From an uncultured Clostridia bacterium (lineage in GTDB: Bacteria > Bacillota > Clostridia > Oscillospirales > CAG-272): a DNA stretch of 12,390 bases. Every line of letters begins with the position of its first letter. Position 1 is the first letter of the stretch. The stretch lies in the NCBI GenBank assembly GCA_904502055.1, contig CAJGDZ010000032.1, forward strand, positions 1-12,390, given 5' to 3'. The notes under the pieces were generated by a model. That model saw nothing but the letters and a program-made list of their open reading frames with translations. It had not been told where the DNA came from and made no database searches. The translations under genes were made by a program, and so were the position numbers. Below, piece after piece: positions 6,016 through 12,390 of this stretch.

Positions 6016-6927
6016 TCAACCCTCGTTGAAGATCTCTTTGCCGCAGATGGCTGCCAAAAGCACCTCAAGGTCATCGTTGCTGTCAAAGGAAAGCTCCACG
6101 ACCTTCTTGCGCGAGGTTTGAAGAATTCTCACCTTGCGTCCGAGTGCCTCCATGGAACGGCGCTCCAGATCCTTCATATAGGATCTTGCCATCATTTTGT
6201 AGGGCGAAGGAGCCGCAATTTCAGCTTCTGCCGCCGCCTGATCGATGGAATTGAGCTTTTTGACCGCATTTTCCACCTCACGGACCGACATATTGTTGGC
6301 TACGATCTTGTTGGCAAGCGGAAGCATATTCTCCTCATTGTCAAGCGCAAGCAGTGTGCGCGCGTGACCGGTGGAGATCTGTCCGTCACGAAGCATCTCC
6401 AAAACCTCGTCCGGAAGGTCGAGAAGACGAAGCATATTGGCAATGGCCGAGCGGCTCTTGCCAACCTGTGCCGCCACCTCGTCCTGCTTAAGGCCGAAGC
6501 GCTCGATCAAGGTTTCGTAAGCCATAGCCTCTTCCACGGGATTGAGATCCTCACGCTGAACGTTCTCGATGATGGAGACCTGAGCCGCCTTGAGCTCGTC
6601 ACCGTCGATAATTACCGCCGGAATTTCGGTTTTTCCCGCCAATTTAGCCGCTCTCCAGCGACGCTCGCCAGCAATGATCTCATAGGTATCGGGATTTGCA
6701 ATATTTTCGCGGATAATAATGGGCTGAAGCACGCCGTATTTTCCGATCGAATCCGCCAAAGCCTCCAGAGCCTCTTTGTCAAATGTCTTTCTGGGCTGGT
6801 CCTTTCTGGGCTCAATGCTGGAAATGCGCACCATTTCTGCCGCCGCGTTCTTGTTTGAAGTCTCGTTATCGTCAAAAATGTCATAAAAACCGCGACCGAG
6901 ACCGCCTCTTGTCTTTTTCTCTGCCAT
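6016..6927 (-). CDS. parB: Chromosome partitioning protein ParB (Spo0J type)
   Basis: This CTP-dependent DNA clamp loads at parS, spreads along nearby DNA and, with ParA and SMC, segregates origins. It has 303 residues. The N-terminal GLGRGFYDIF matches the usual ParA-contacting start of ParB proteins. The CTPase domain has box I (PRKDQPRKTF, 40-49), GERRWRA (87-93) and ENVQREDLNP (121-130). A helix-turn-helix follows at about 146-169, and a C-terminal dimerisation part ends the protein. At the four ParB/Noc specificity positions it has R159, M165, D170 and G187; the R and G ends fit ParB and not Noc. ATG at 6927 is preceded by AAGGAGG that begins right at the parA stop, 12 bases away, so the pair is translated from one mRNA. 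Confidence 0.95.
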   Translation of the reverse strand: MAEKKTRGGLGRGFYDIFDDNETSNKNAAAEMVRISSIEPRKDQPRKTFDKEALEALADSIGKYGVLQPIIIRENIANPDTYEIIAGERRWRAAKLAGKTEIPAVIIDGDELKAAQVSIIENVQREDLNPVEEAMAYETLIERFGLKQDEVAAQVGKSRSAIANMLRLLDLPDEVLEMLRDGQISTGHARTLLALDNEENMLPLANKIVANNMSVREVENAVKKLNSIDQAAAEAEIAAPSPYKMMARSYMKDLERRSMEALGRKVRILQTSRKKVVELSFDSNDDLEVLLAAICGKEIFNEG

Positions 6928-6939
6928 TTTTCCGCCTCC

Positions 6940-7707
6940 TTATATTCTTTCCGCCAATTCCTTGGCAACTTCAAGGTATTCCTTGCTGCCCTTGGCGTTC
7001 TTATCATAATAATATACGGGCTTTCCGAAGCCGGGAGCCTCGGTCAGCTTTACATTGCGGGAGATCGTTGTCGCAAAAAGCTTGTCCGAGTAATGCTTGC
7101 GAAGCTCGTCCATCACCTGCATGGAAAGAAGCAGGCGCGGGTTATACATGGTGACCAGAATGCCCGCCACCACAAGACTCGGATTGTACTTCTGCTTAAT
7201 ACCCTTAATGGTTCCCATCAGCTGAGAAAGGCCTTCCAGCGCGTAAAATTCGCACTGCATCGGCACCACAATGCCGTCACTGGCCGTAAACGAATTGATG
7301 GTAAGCATACTGAGTGAAGGGGGGCAGTCCACCACAATGTAATCGTAATCGTCCAGAATGGGTGCAATTGCCTTTTTCATACAGTTGGGGGCGTCCACCT
7401 CAAAGGTGTCAAAAAGCTCAAATTCTGCGCCCGCGAGCGAAATATTGGTCGGAATCAAGGAAAGATTCTCAAAATCCGTCTCCAAAATCGCATCTTTGGC
7501 CGCCACGTCGCCCATCAAGACGTCTTTTGACGTGTATTTCAACTGTTTTTTGGGCACGCCAACTCCGCTGGTGGTGTTTCCCTGGGGGTCAAGGTCGATC
7601 ATAAGCACCTTGTGACCTTGCACACCGAGCGAAGCGGCAATATTTATAGCCGACGTTGTTTTGCCAACGCCGCCCTTTTGATTCGCAAAAGAGATGATTT
7701 TTGCCAT
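6940..7707 (-). CDS. parA: Chromosome partitioning ATPase ParA (Soj)
   Basis: This cytosolic, nucleoid-binding ATPase of the MinD/ParA family drives origin segregation together with ParB. Its 255 residues show the deviant Walker A KGGVGKTT (11-18), DLDPQGN (38-44), Walker B YIVVDCPPSL (123-132) and QCEFYALEGL (151-160). There is no N-terminal DNA-binding extension, which fits a chromosomal Soj rather than a plasmid ParA. ATG at 7707 has a strong GGAGGAG site. A good sigma-A promoter and three parS sites lie in the 247-base gap before it, so ParB, Noc or ParA bound there could tune its expression. parB follows 12 bases downstream. Confidence 0.96.
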   Translation of the reverse strand: MAKIISFANQKGGVGKTTSAINIAASLGVQGHKVLMIDLDPQGNTTSGVGVPKKQLKYTSKDVLMGDVAAKDAILETDFENLSLIPTNISLAGAEFELFDTFEVDAPNCMKKAIAPILDDYDYIVVDCPPSLSMLTINSFTASDGIVVPMQCEFYALEGLSQLMGTIKGIKQKYNPSLVVAGILVTMYNPRLLLSMQVMDELRKHYSDKLFATTISRNVKLTEAPGFGKPVYYYDKNAKGSKEYLEVAKELAERI

Positions 7708-7741
7708 TTATGCTCCTCCGTTGTTATAATGTTGCAGATAT

Positions 7742-7770
7742 ATTATATCACAACGCCCGATTTTTTGCAA
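7742..7770 (-). promoter_or_regulatory. Strong sigma-A-type promoter of parA-parB
   Basis: On the minus strand TTGCAA (7765-7770) and a perfect TATAAT (7742-7747) are separated by 17 bases. Transcription should start near 7735, giving a leader of about 28 bases with GGAGGAG before the parA ATG. The nearest parS site lies 54 bases upstream of the -35 box. Confidence 0.8.
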
Positions 7771-7824
7771 CACTTTTTGCTTACATTTTTGCATTTTTCG
7801 ACAGTTTGTTATGGGTTTTTTGCC

Positions 7825-7840
7825 TGTTTCACGTGAAACA
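7825..7840. promoter_or_regulatory. parS site, perfect 16-bp palindrome
   Basis: TGTTTCACGTGAAACA is identical to the general bacterial parS consensus, the loading site for ParB. It lies upstream of the parA promoter. Confidence 0.93.
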
Positions 7841-7882
7841 CGGCGTTTCTTGTCGAAAATGCTCATTACGCTGCGCCTTGTT

Positions 7883-7898
7883 TGTTTCACGTGAAACA
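7883..7898. promoter_or_regulatory. parS site, perfect 16-bp palindrome
   Basis: This is a second exact TGTTTCACGTGAAACA in the noc-parA gap, 42 bases from the first. Confidence 0.93.
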
Positions 7899-7926
7899 CC
7901 GCAAGCGCATTCTGTCGAAGTTTGTA

Positions 7927-7942
7927 TGTTTCACGTGAAACG
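7927..7942. promoter_or_regulatory. parS site, 15 of 16 match
   Basis: TGTTTCACGTGAAACG differs from the consensus only at the last base. It lies 12 bases beyond the noc stop codon and is the third site of the cluster. Confidence 0.9.
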
Positions 7943-7954
7943 TGTCAAAAAGCA

Positions 7955-8806
7955 TCAGCTTACGCCCTTTTTCACTGTGAGTGTGATCACCGTATCCGTA
8001 CCGACCTCGCGCTTATCGACCGAAACCAGATCCGACACCGAGCGGAGCTTTTCCACGTATCGGTCAATGTTGCTACACACCAGATCGGCAGTCAAAACCA
8101 CATTCTTCTTGTTTTCGGTCTGTTTTTTGCCGTTTTCGCGCTCGGCGCCAAGCAGATCGGCCACCAGCTTTTCGGTGTCAGAGACGTTCAATTTTCCCTT
8201 AATTACACGTGAAATGGCGCTCATTCTCGTTGTCGGATTGGAAATTCGCAAAAAAGCGCGCGCGTGACGCTCCGTTAAGCCCGCATCGCCGATTTTCTTG
8301 CGTTCCTCGGGCGTAAGTTTCAAAAGACGCATTTTGTTTGCCACCGCCGACTGGCTGAGGGACATCTTTTTTGCAATTTCCTCCTGGGTAAGTCCGTGTC
8401 TTTCGTTCAGCTTGGCAAAGGCCGCCGCCTGCTCAAACATTCCAAGGTTTTCGCGCAGCATATTTTCCACCAAAGCAAGCTCAGCCGAAACCTCATCGGT
8501 TACATCCACCATAATACACGGAACCGCTTGAAGTCCAAGCATTTTGGAGGCGCGCAAACGTCTTTCACCGGCAATCAACTCGTAGTCATATTCGCCCTCG
8601 CCGTCAATTTTTCGCACGGTGAGGGGTTGCAAAATGCCATATTGGCGTATGGAATCGGCCAATTTTACAATAGCATCCGAATCAAAGTCCTGTCTGGGCT
8701 GTGCGGTATTGGGGCAAATACGCGAAACCTCGATCTGCCATACCTTTTCCTTGCTTGCGTGAGTGCGGTCAAAAAGCCTATCCAGCATACGATTGTTCTT
8801 TTTCAT
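7955..8806 (-). CDS. noc: Nucleoid occlusion protein Noc (ParB paralogue)
   Basis: This ParB-family CTPase in Bacillus binds its own NBS sites and the membrane to keep the division septum off the nucleoid. It has 283 residues. The N-terminus (MLDRLFDR, 7-14) could form a short amphipathic helix like the membrane anchor of Noc. The core has QPRQDF (36-41), GERRLRA (80-86) and ENMLRENLGMFEQA (114-127), then a helix-turn-helix at about 139-163. At the four specificity positions it has Q152, K158, K163 and R180 (LTERHAR), the Noc combination described for Bacillus. The C-terminus, ending in a strand-like DTVITLTVKK, also fits Noc. The order rsmG-noc-parA-parB is as in Bacillus. ATG at 8806 follows AAAGGAG at 7 bases. 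No NBS-like ATTTCCCGGGAAAT was found in the window. Confidence 0.88.
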   Translation of the reverse strand: MKKNNRMLDRLFDRTHASKEKVWQIEVSRICPNTAQPRQDFDSDAIVKLADSIRQYGILQPLTVRKIDGEGEYDYELIAGERRLRASKMLGLQAVPCIMVDVTDEVSAELALVENMLRENLGMFEQAAAFAKLNERHGLTQEEIAKKMSLSQSAVANKMRLLKLTPEERKKIGDAGLTERHARAFLRISNPTTRMSAISRVIKGKLNVSDTEKLVADLLGAERENGKKQTENKKNVVLTADLVCSNIDRYVEKLRSVSDLVSVDKREVGTDTVITLTVKKGVS

Positions 8807-8857
8807 GTGAAAACTCCTTTCTTTTTTGGCGTTCTTTTGCCATTTCCTGCCATTATT

Positions 8858-8887
8858 CTATCACACGGACAAAGAAAAATTTGTCAA
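8858..8887 (-). promoter_or_regulatory. Possible noc promoter
   Basis: On the minus strand a perfect TTGACA (8882-8887) precedes TGATAG (8858-8863) by 18 bases. TAGAAT, a better -10 sequence, is 21 bases away, so the -10 assignment is uncertain. It lies just after the rsmG terminator, 51 bases before the noc start, as expected for a new transcription unit. Confidence 0.45.
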
Positions 8888-8921
8888 AAGGAGGAATCGC
8901 AGGCACAAAACACAAAAAAGA

Positions 8922-8958
8922 ATAAAAAAAGAAGGAACAAAGCGGTTGTTCCTTCTTT
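8922..8958 (-). terminator. Intrinsic terminator after rsmG
   Basis: A perfect 13-bp stem (8928-8940 with 8946-8958, AAAGAAGGAACAA and its complement) with a 5-base loop is followed on the minus strand by a run of seven T and further T-rich sequence. It ends the thiI-rsmG unit before noc. A small hairpin with a GAAA loop (CGGC/GCCG) precedes it. Confidence 0.88.
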
Positions 8959-9002
8959 ATAACGGCTTTCGCCGCAAGTTTTTCCACGGGGATTTGCGAT
9001 AC

Positions 9003-9737
9003 TCACAAGGGTTTTTTCTTGATCTGCGCGTAGGCTCTCGGATAGAGAATCGGGGTCGGCTTTTGTTTATCGGCAATCAGGATCAGGCGCGCTTCGCTTT
9101 CCTTTTCACCAACCAACTCGAATTCGTGCCGCTCAAAGGCGGTCGCGCCCAGCATTTGCGGTGCCTTGGTTTGCTCGGATTCATCCAAACGCGCCTTCAT
9201 TGCCACCATTTTGCCGCCTTTTTTAACAAAAGGAAGGCAAAGTTCGGTCAAAATCGGGAGCGAAGCCACCGCGCGCGCGATACAAACGTCAAAGCTTTCC
9301 CGATACTGCGGGTCGTGTGCCAGCTCCTCCGCGCGTCCGGTCAGCGTTTTGAGGTTATCAAGACCCAAAAGGGCCGCCGATTCGGCAACGTATCGCGTCT
9401 TTTTGGCGGTACTATCAAGACCGGTAACCGTAAGATCGGGGCGGGCAATCGCCAGCGGCAACGAGGGAAAGCCGCCGCCACATCCAACGTCAAGCACACT
9501 CGCGCCCTTGGGAATGTAGCGTGCGGCACTCAGCGAGTCCGCCAGGTGCTTGAGAACGATCTCACGCGGCTCCGTGATGGCCGTCAGATTGGTGATGGCA
9601 TTGACTCGGAGCATATTTTCCGTCATTTTACAGAGCAAATCCAGCGTTTCGGGCTGACAAAAATCCCCCAATCCGTTGTCCGCAAAGCATTTTTCACACA
9701 AATCGACAAATTCGTTATTCTGAATGTTCATTTTCAC
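9003..9737 (-). CDS. rsmG: 16S rRNA (guanine527-N7)-methyltransferase RsmG
   Basis: This cytosolic SAM-dependent enzyme methylates N7 of G527 in 16S rRNA; its loss gives low-level streptomycin resistance in other bacteria. With 244 residues it is of normal length. Visible motifs are KHLADSL (63-69), the SAM-binding loop VLDVGCGGGFP (81-91), GLDSTAKK (106-113), RAEELA (135-140), ARAV (154-157) and the C-terminal YPRAYAQIKKKPL, typical of RsmG/GidB. The start is either GTG at 9737 or ATG at 9731; GTG fits the GAGG site (11 bases) better than ATG (17 bases). It follows thiI by only 6 bases, so it is translated from the same message, and a strong terminator follows it. The GTG lies inside a CACGTG palindrome related to parS. 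Confidence 0.95.
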   Translation of the reverse strand: MKMNIQNNEFVDLCEKCFADNGLGDFCQPETLDLLCKMTENMLRVNAITNLTAITEPREIVLKHLADSLSAARYIPKGASVLDVGCGGGFPSLPLAIARPDLTVTGLDSTAKKTRYVAESAALLGLDNLKTLTGRAEELAHDPQYRESFDVCIARAVASLPILTELCLPFVKKGGKMVAMKARLDESEQTKAPQMLGATAFERHEFELVGEKESEARLILIADKQKPTPILYPRAYAQIKKKPL

Positions 9738-9743
9738 GTGAAA
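9732..9743. promoter_or_regulatory. parS-like core palindrome at rsmG start
   Basis: TTTCACGTGAAA is a perfect 12-bp palindrome equal to the core of parS, but the four outer positions do not match (12 of 16). It covers the GTG start of rsmG and lies against the thiI stop codon. Binding by ParB is possible but unproven. Confidence 0.35.
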
Positions 9744-10922
9744 TCAATCCTCGTAGGTGATATTAAGCGTATACATTCCGGCAAGCGCCTCCTCGACCAG
9801 CTCGTCAAAGGGAAGCTTGCGCTCCTCCTCGATCACCTTGGCAAGATCGGGTTTTGTCTTGGGATGTCGAGGCGTAAAGACGGTACAACAGTCCTCAAAG
9901 GGCTGGATGGAGGTTTCAAAGGTATCTATACTACGGGCGATCGTGATGATCTCCTCCTTGTCCATACCGATACACGGACGGAACACCGGCAGATCACTCA
10001 TACAGTCGGTCACGCCCAGCGCCTGCATGGTCTGGCTGGCCACCTGACCCAAGCTTTCGCCCGTGATCAGCGCTCCGCAGCCGCGCTTGTGCGCAATTTT
10101 GTTGGCAATGGCCATCATATAGCGGCGAAGAAGCAGCGTAAAATAGTCCTCTGTGCAGGTTTTGGCGATCTCCTCCTGGATTTTAGTCAGCGAGATCACG
10201 TGCATCTGGATAGGGCCGGCATACTCTGACACGATCTTTGCCAGCGTGAACACCTTTTCGCGTGCGCGCTCGCTGGTATAAGGGAAGGACTCGAAATGAA
10301 CGGCCTCAATCTGCACGCCGCGCTTGGCGATCATATATCCGGCCACAGGGGAGTCGATTCCGCCCGAAAGCAGAAGAAGTCCCTTGCCGTTGGTGCCTAT
10401 GGGCATACCGCCCGCGCCCTTAAACTGGCCGGCGTGGATGTAAGCGCCGTATTCGCGGATCTCCACGCGCACCACCACCTCGGGATTATGCACGTCCACG
10501 CGGAGATAGGGGCAGGCAGAAAGAATCACACCGCCGATTTCGCGCGCAAGTGCCATGGAATCCATCGGAAAGCTCTTGTCCGAGCGTTTGCCCTCCACCT
10601 TGAAGGTCTTTTTGCCGCGAAGAAAGGCGGGGAGGTACTCGCGCGCCGTCTCGGCAATGCTTTCAAGGCTCTTCTCGGCCACAGCCGCACGTCCGACCGC
10701 CGCAATACCAAAAACCTTGCGTGCGGCGTCAAACATACCGTCCATGTCGCAATTCTCGCTCATAGGCTGAATATACATCGTGCTTTGCGCACGGTAAATA
10801 TCAAATTCACCAAACCGCTTGGCCTTTCGGCGCATAGTACGGCAAAGCGCGTCTTCAAAATACTTGCGATTCGCGCCCTTAAGCACGATCTCGCCATATT
10901 TGCAAAGAAGGATCTCTTTCAT
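9744..10922 (-). CDS. thiI: tRNA 4-thiouridine synthase / thiamine sulfurtransferase ThiI
   Basis: This cytosolic enzyme adenylates and thiolates U8 of tRNA and, in many bacteria, passes sulfur to the thiamine thiazole pathway. The 392-residue protein begins with the ferredoxin-like part and THUMP domain (about 1-165). The PP-loop ATPase domain follows with LLLLSGGIDSPVAGY (P-loop S186-GGIDS) and GESLGQVASQT (288-298). Cys345/346 in CCTVFTPRHPKTKP correspond to the region of the catalytic cysteine. The C-terminal rhodanese domain of E. coli ThiI is absent, as in the Bacillus form (about 400 residues), so a partner cysteine desulfurase must deliver sulfur; none is in the window. ATG at 10922 has AAAGGA 6 bases upstream. 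It forms one unit with rsmG. Confidence 0.96.
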   Translation of the reverse strand: MKEILLCKYGEIVLKGANRKYFEDALCRTMRRKAKRFGEFDIYRAQSTMYIQPMSENCDMDGMFDAARKVFGIAAVGRAAVAEKSLESIAETAREYLPAFLRGKKTFKVEGKRSDKSFPMDSMALAREIGGVILSACPYLRVDVHNPEVVVRVEIREYGAYIHAGQFKGAGGMPIGTNGKGLLLLSGGIDSPVAGYMIAKRGVQIEAVHFESFPYTSERAREKVFTLAKIVSEYAGPIQMHVISLTKIQEEIAKTCTEDYFTLLLRRYMMAIANKIAHKRGCGALITGESLGQVASQTMQALGVTDCMSDLPVFRPCIGMDKEEIITIARSIDTFETSIQPFEDCCTVFTPRHPKTKPDLAKVIEEERKLPFDELVEEALAGMYTLNITYED

Positions 10923-10955
10923 TATTTATCCTTTCTCGGGATTTCCCCGATTTTC

Positions 10956-10986
10956 AAAAAATCCCCCGAAAAAGAGCCTTTCGGGG
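10956..10986 (-). terminator. Probable intrinsic terminator before thiI
   Basis: Minus-strand stem CCCCGAAA/TTTCGGGG (10979-10986 with 10964-10971, 7-base loop) is followed after three bases (GGA) by six T (10956-10961). It would end transcription of the exonuclease-domain gene ahead of thiI. A second dyad nearer to thiI (GATTTT/AAAATC) could compete with it, so attenuation is not excluded. Confidence 0.6.
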
Positions 10987-11013
10987 AATTTTATCCTTTA
11001 AAATGTCGAAATT

Positions 11014-11029
11014 TGTTTCACGTGAAACG
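11014..11029. promoter_or_regulatory. parS site, 15 of 16 match
   Basis: TGTTTCACGTGAAACG, the same variant as the third site of the noc-parA cluster, lies 2 bases beyond the stop codon of the exonuclease-domain gene and about 3.1 kb from the cluster. Confidence 0.88.
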
Positions 11030-11031
11030 TC

Positions 11032-12114
11032 TCAATCCTCATAATAATTGGGGAAAAGGCGCTCCCAAACCTTTTTGCAGGCAATGGTGTCGGCAATTGA
11101 GGAGTGGGGAATGCCGTCCCACGCAATCTGCAGGCATTCCATCGCGTCGGTCAGCGAAGCGTGGACCACCTCGGGGCAATGCTCGTGAATGTAGCGCACA
11201 AACTCGTTGGCACAGCAAGAAATCTTGTCGTGAAGCGCGTTTTGCTCCTCCTCGGTCTCATAAATGGTCTTGATATGGCTGAAGTCCGTCGAAATGCCGT
11301 ACGCAATAATGCTCTCTGCGTTATCGAACATTTGTTTTATGTCGGGCACCAGCTCCGCAAGCGTGGGCGAATCCTGAACCATATCGGGCGTGATGCCGTG
11401 GATTTTTTCCGTTTTTTTCCATTTTTTGGTATGTGTAGGCTTAACCAGCGTGTCCATGACCACCTCGCCACAGCCGTTGACCACCGAGATCGAGATGATC
11501 TCGTCACGGTCATAAAAGCCGGTAAGCTCGAGGTCGAAGAACAGGACGCGCTCACGCGTTTTGTGGTAGAACGCGCTACGGTGCTCGTCACCCAAGGCGC
11601 GGCGCACGATCAGGTCCTCGCCATAGCACTTCTCGCAAAGCTTTCGCTTATAGCGGACGGCCTTGCCGCACTTGGTGCACATCAGCGGCAGGCGCGATGC
11701 GGTGCGCTTGTCGTAGAAGAAAACGATCTCATCGCCGCGGCGCGAGTACGCCACCGGCTCCTCCACCGTTTCATAATTCATGACCGCCAGGCGCTCCTTG
11801 GTATAATAGCCCTGCGAGGCCGCGCGGCGCGTGTTCATACGCGGAATCTCGGTGCCGTTGCCCAGCACGTATTTCTCGGTCTTCAGGCCGCTTGCCGCGT
11901 ACCAAAGCTCGGGCGGCGCCTCCGTGAGGTGCTCGGAATCAAAATAATATTTTACACTCCCGTCCTCATTCTCCGTGAACGCCACAGGCTCGCCTGCAGG
12001 CATCAGGTGGAGCTTGCCCAGCTCCGCGCGGGAGAGATAGTTCTTTTTTTGCGCCGTTTTCGGGTCGATGCAGGGGATAACTGCGCCCGAACGCAATTTC
12101 AGTGTGGTTTTCAA
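11032..12114 (-). CDS. Zinc-ribbon plus DEDDh exonuclease-domain protein
   Basis: This protein is not recognised as a named gene. With the chosen TTG start it has 360 residues. The first about 140 residues are of unknown type. A zinc ribbon CTKC...CEKC (146-163, C-x2-C-x10-C-x2-C) follows, and then a DEDDh 3'-5' exonuclease-like domain with FFDLELTG (D194, E196), HGITPDMV, YGISTDFSHI (D277) and PHSSIAD (H337, D342), as in DnaQ-family RNases and DNA exonucleases. Whether it cuts DNA or RNA cannot be told. The frame is open to 12231, but those codons overlap a strong promoter and lack a ribosome binding site. TTG at 12114 is preceded by GGAGGAG at short spacing, and the protein would then begin with KTTLKLRSGAVIPCID. 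The start remains moderately uncertain. Confidence 0.75.
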   Translation of the reverse strand: MKTTLKLRSGAVIPCIDPKTAQKKNYLSRAELGKLHLMPAGEPVAFTENEDGSVKYYFDSEHLTEAPPELWYAASGLKTEKYVLGNGTEIPRMNTRRAASQGYYTKERLAVMNYETVEEPVAYSRRGDEIVFFYDKRTASRLPLMCTKCGKAVRYKRKLCEKCYGEDLIVRRALGDEHRSAFYHKTRERVLFFDLELTGFYDRDEIISISVVNGCGEVVMDTLVKPTHTKKWKKTEKIHGITPDMVQDSPTLAELVPDIKQMFDNAESIIAYGISTDFSHIKTIYETEEEQNALHDKISCCANEFVRYIHEHCPEVVHASLTDAMECLQIAWDGIPHSSIADTIACKKVWERLFPNYYED

Positions 12115-12178
12115 GGTCTCCTCCAACGAAAAAGCCGTTCCATCACGGCAAAAATAGTGGTTCTCTGCAATCCTTTCT

Positions 12179-12207
12179 ATTATAGCACACTTTTTGTCGA
12201 CTTTCAA
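12179..12207 (-). promoter_or_regulatory. Sigma-A-type promoter of the exonuclease-domain gene
   Basis: On the minus strand TTGAAA (12202-12207) and TATAAT (12179-12184) are 17 bases apart. Start of transcription is expected near 12172, giving a leader of about 58 bases to the TTG at 12114. This argues against longer versions of the protein. A second, weaker TTGAAA/TATATA pair lies further upstream against the repeat element. Confidence 0.75.
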
Positions 12208-12257
12208 GAGTGAAATCAAATTTTCCGACAAATTATATAAATTAGGAAGATATGCTT

Positions 12258-12390
12258 TTCAAATTTTGATTTGTCGGTGAGGGGGAACGTGCCTCCGGCG
12301 GGGCGCTTTTGAAAAAGCGCCGCAAAACTTATTGCAGAATGGGTTTCTGCCAACTTCACGTCATTTTAGACGGGAAGCCGCCGCGGCGGC
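12258..12390. repeat. Structured intergenic repeat, copy 3 (cut by window end)
   Basis: The left end CAAATTTTGATTTGTCGG matches copy 1, followed by the shared TGCCTCCGGCGGGGCGC and the 9-bp hairpin 12302-12310/12313-12321, identical to that of copy 1. Similarity continues to CGTCATTTTAGA and then changes: the window ends in a perfect 14-base palindrome (12377-12390, GCCGCCGCGGCGGC) not present in copies 1 and 2. The rest lies outside the window. Confidence 0.75.

Noticed and set aside
4357..6858. 833-codon plus-strand open frame across the membrane gene, serS and parB
   Set aside because: It is antisense to three well-supported genes. The long open frame reflects codon bias of the minus strand.
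7708..7954. Replication origin in the noc-parA gap
   Set aside because: The gap holds parS sites and a promoter, but no TTATCCACA DnaA boxes are seen here or elsewhere in the window.
8201..8216. CACGTGAAA inside noc as a parS site
   Set aside because: Only 11 of 16 positions match and the left half is broken.
8826..10229. 467-codon plus-strand open frame opposite rsmG and thiI
   Set aside because: It is antisense to two clearly recognised genes and runs through a terminator.
12115..12231. 39-codon N-terminal extension of the exonuclease-domain protein from a TTG at 12231
   Set aside because: No ribosome binding site precedes it, and a TTGAAA-17-TATAAT promoter lies inside it.

Overview
The window looks like a chromosomal segment of a Gram-positive bacterium of the Bacillota, most likely class Clostridia. 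The reasons are AAAGGAG-type ribosome binding sites, sigma-A-like promoters, a rsmG-noc-parA-parB block in the order known from Bacillus, and perfect 16-bp parS sites. Base composition is near 50% GC by eye, and no plasmid or phage hallmark genes are seen. The lineage is an inference. All recognised genes are on the minus strand, so transcription runs from high to low coordinates.

Right part (about 4.5-12.2 kb): a housekeeping block probably near the replication origin. In transcription order it holds a zinc-ribbon plus DEDDh-exonuclease protein of unknown role, thiI (tRNA s4U/thiamine sulfur transfer), rsmG (16S rRNA G527 methylation), noc (nucleoid occlusion), parA and parB (chromosome partition), and serS. 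A two-helix membrane protein follows. Three parS sites lie between noc and parA, a fourth good one lies beside the exonuclease gene, and weaker ones lie at gene borders. The two ParB-family proteins can be told apart: one carries the Noc set of DNA-specificity residues (Q-K-K-R), while the other has R and G at the two ends of that set, as Spo0J does. Terminators after rsmG and after the exonuclease gene, and a strong promoter before parA, divide the block into transcription units.

Left part (1-3.9 kb): three stand-alone genes, each separated by repetitive DNA. They are a putative SGNH/sialate-O-acetylesterase-type hydrolase, a U32 family protein (probably of the tRNA hydroxylation group), and a small protein that looks like a divergent ThyX-fold member without the usual ThyX signature.

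The most unusual content is a non-coding repeat family with inverted ends of the type TTTGTCGG...CCGACAAA. There is one copy of about 345 bp (876-1223), one of about 440 bp enlarged by a nested structured insertion (2494-2933), and a third cut by the window end (from 12258). Another element end lies at 198-217. The copies fold into a series of hairpins and a three-way junction, and several paired positions change together between copies. The right end of the element sits at or within a few bases of the stop codon of the neighbouring minus-strand gene in all three cases visible. I do not recognise this family and consider it the best candidate here for something undescribed.
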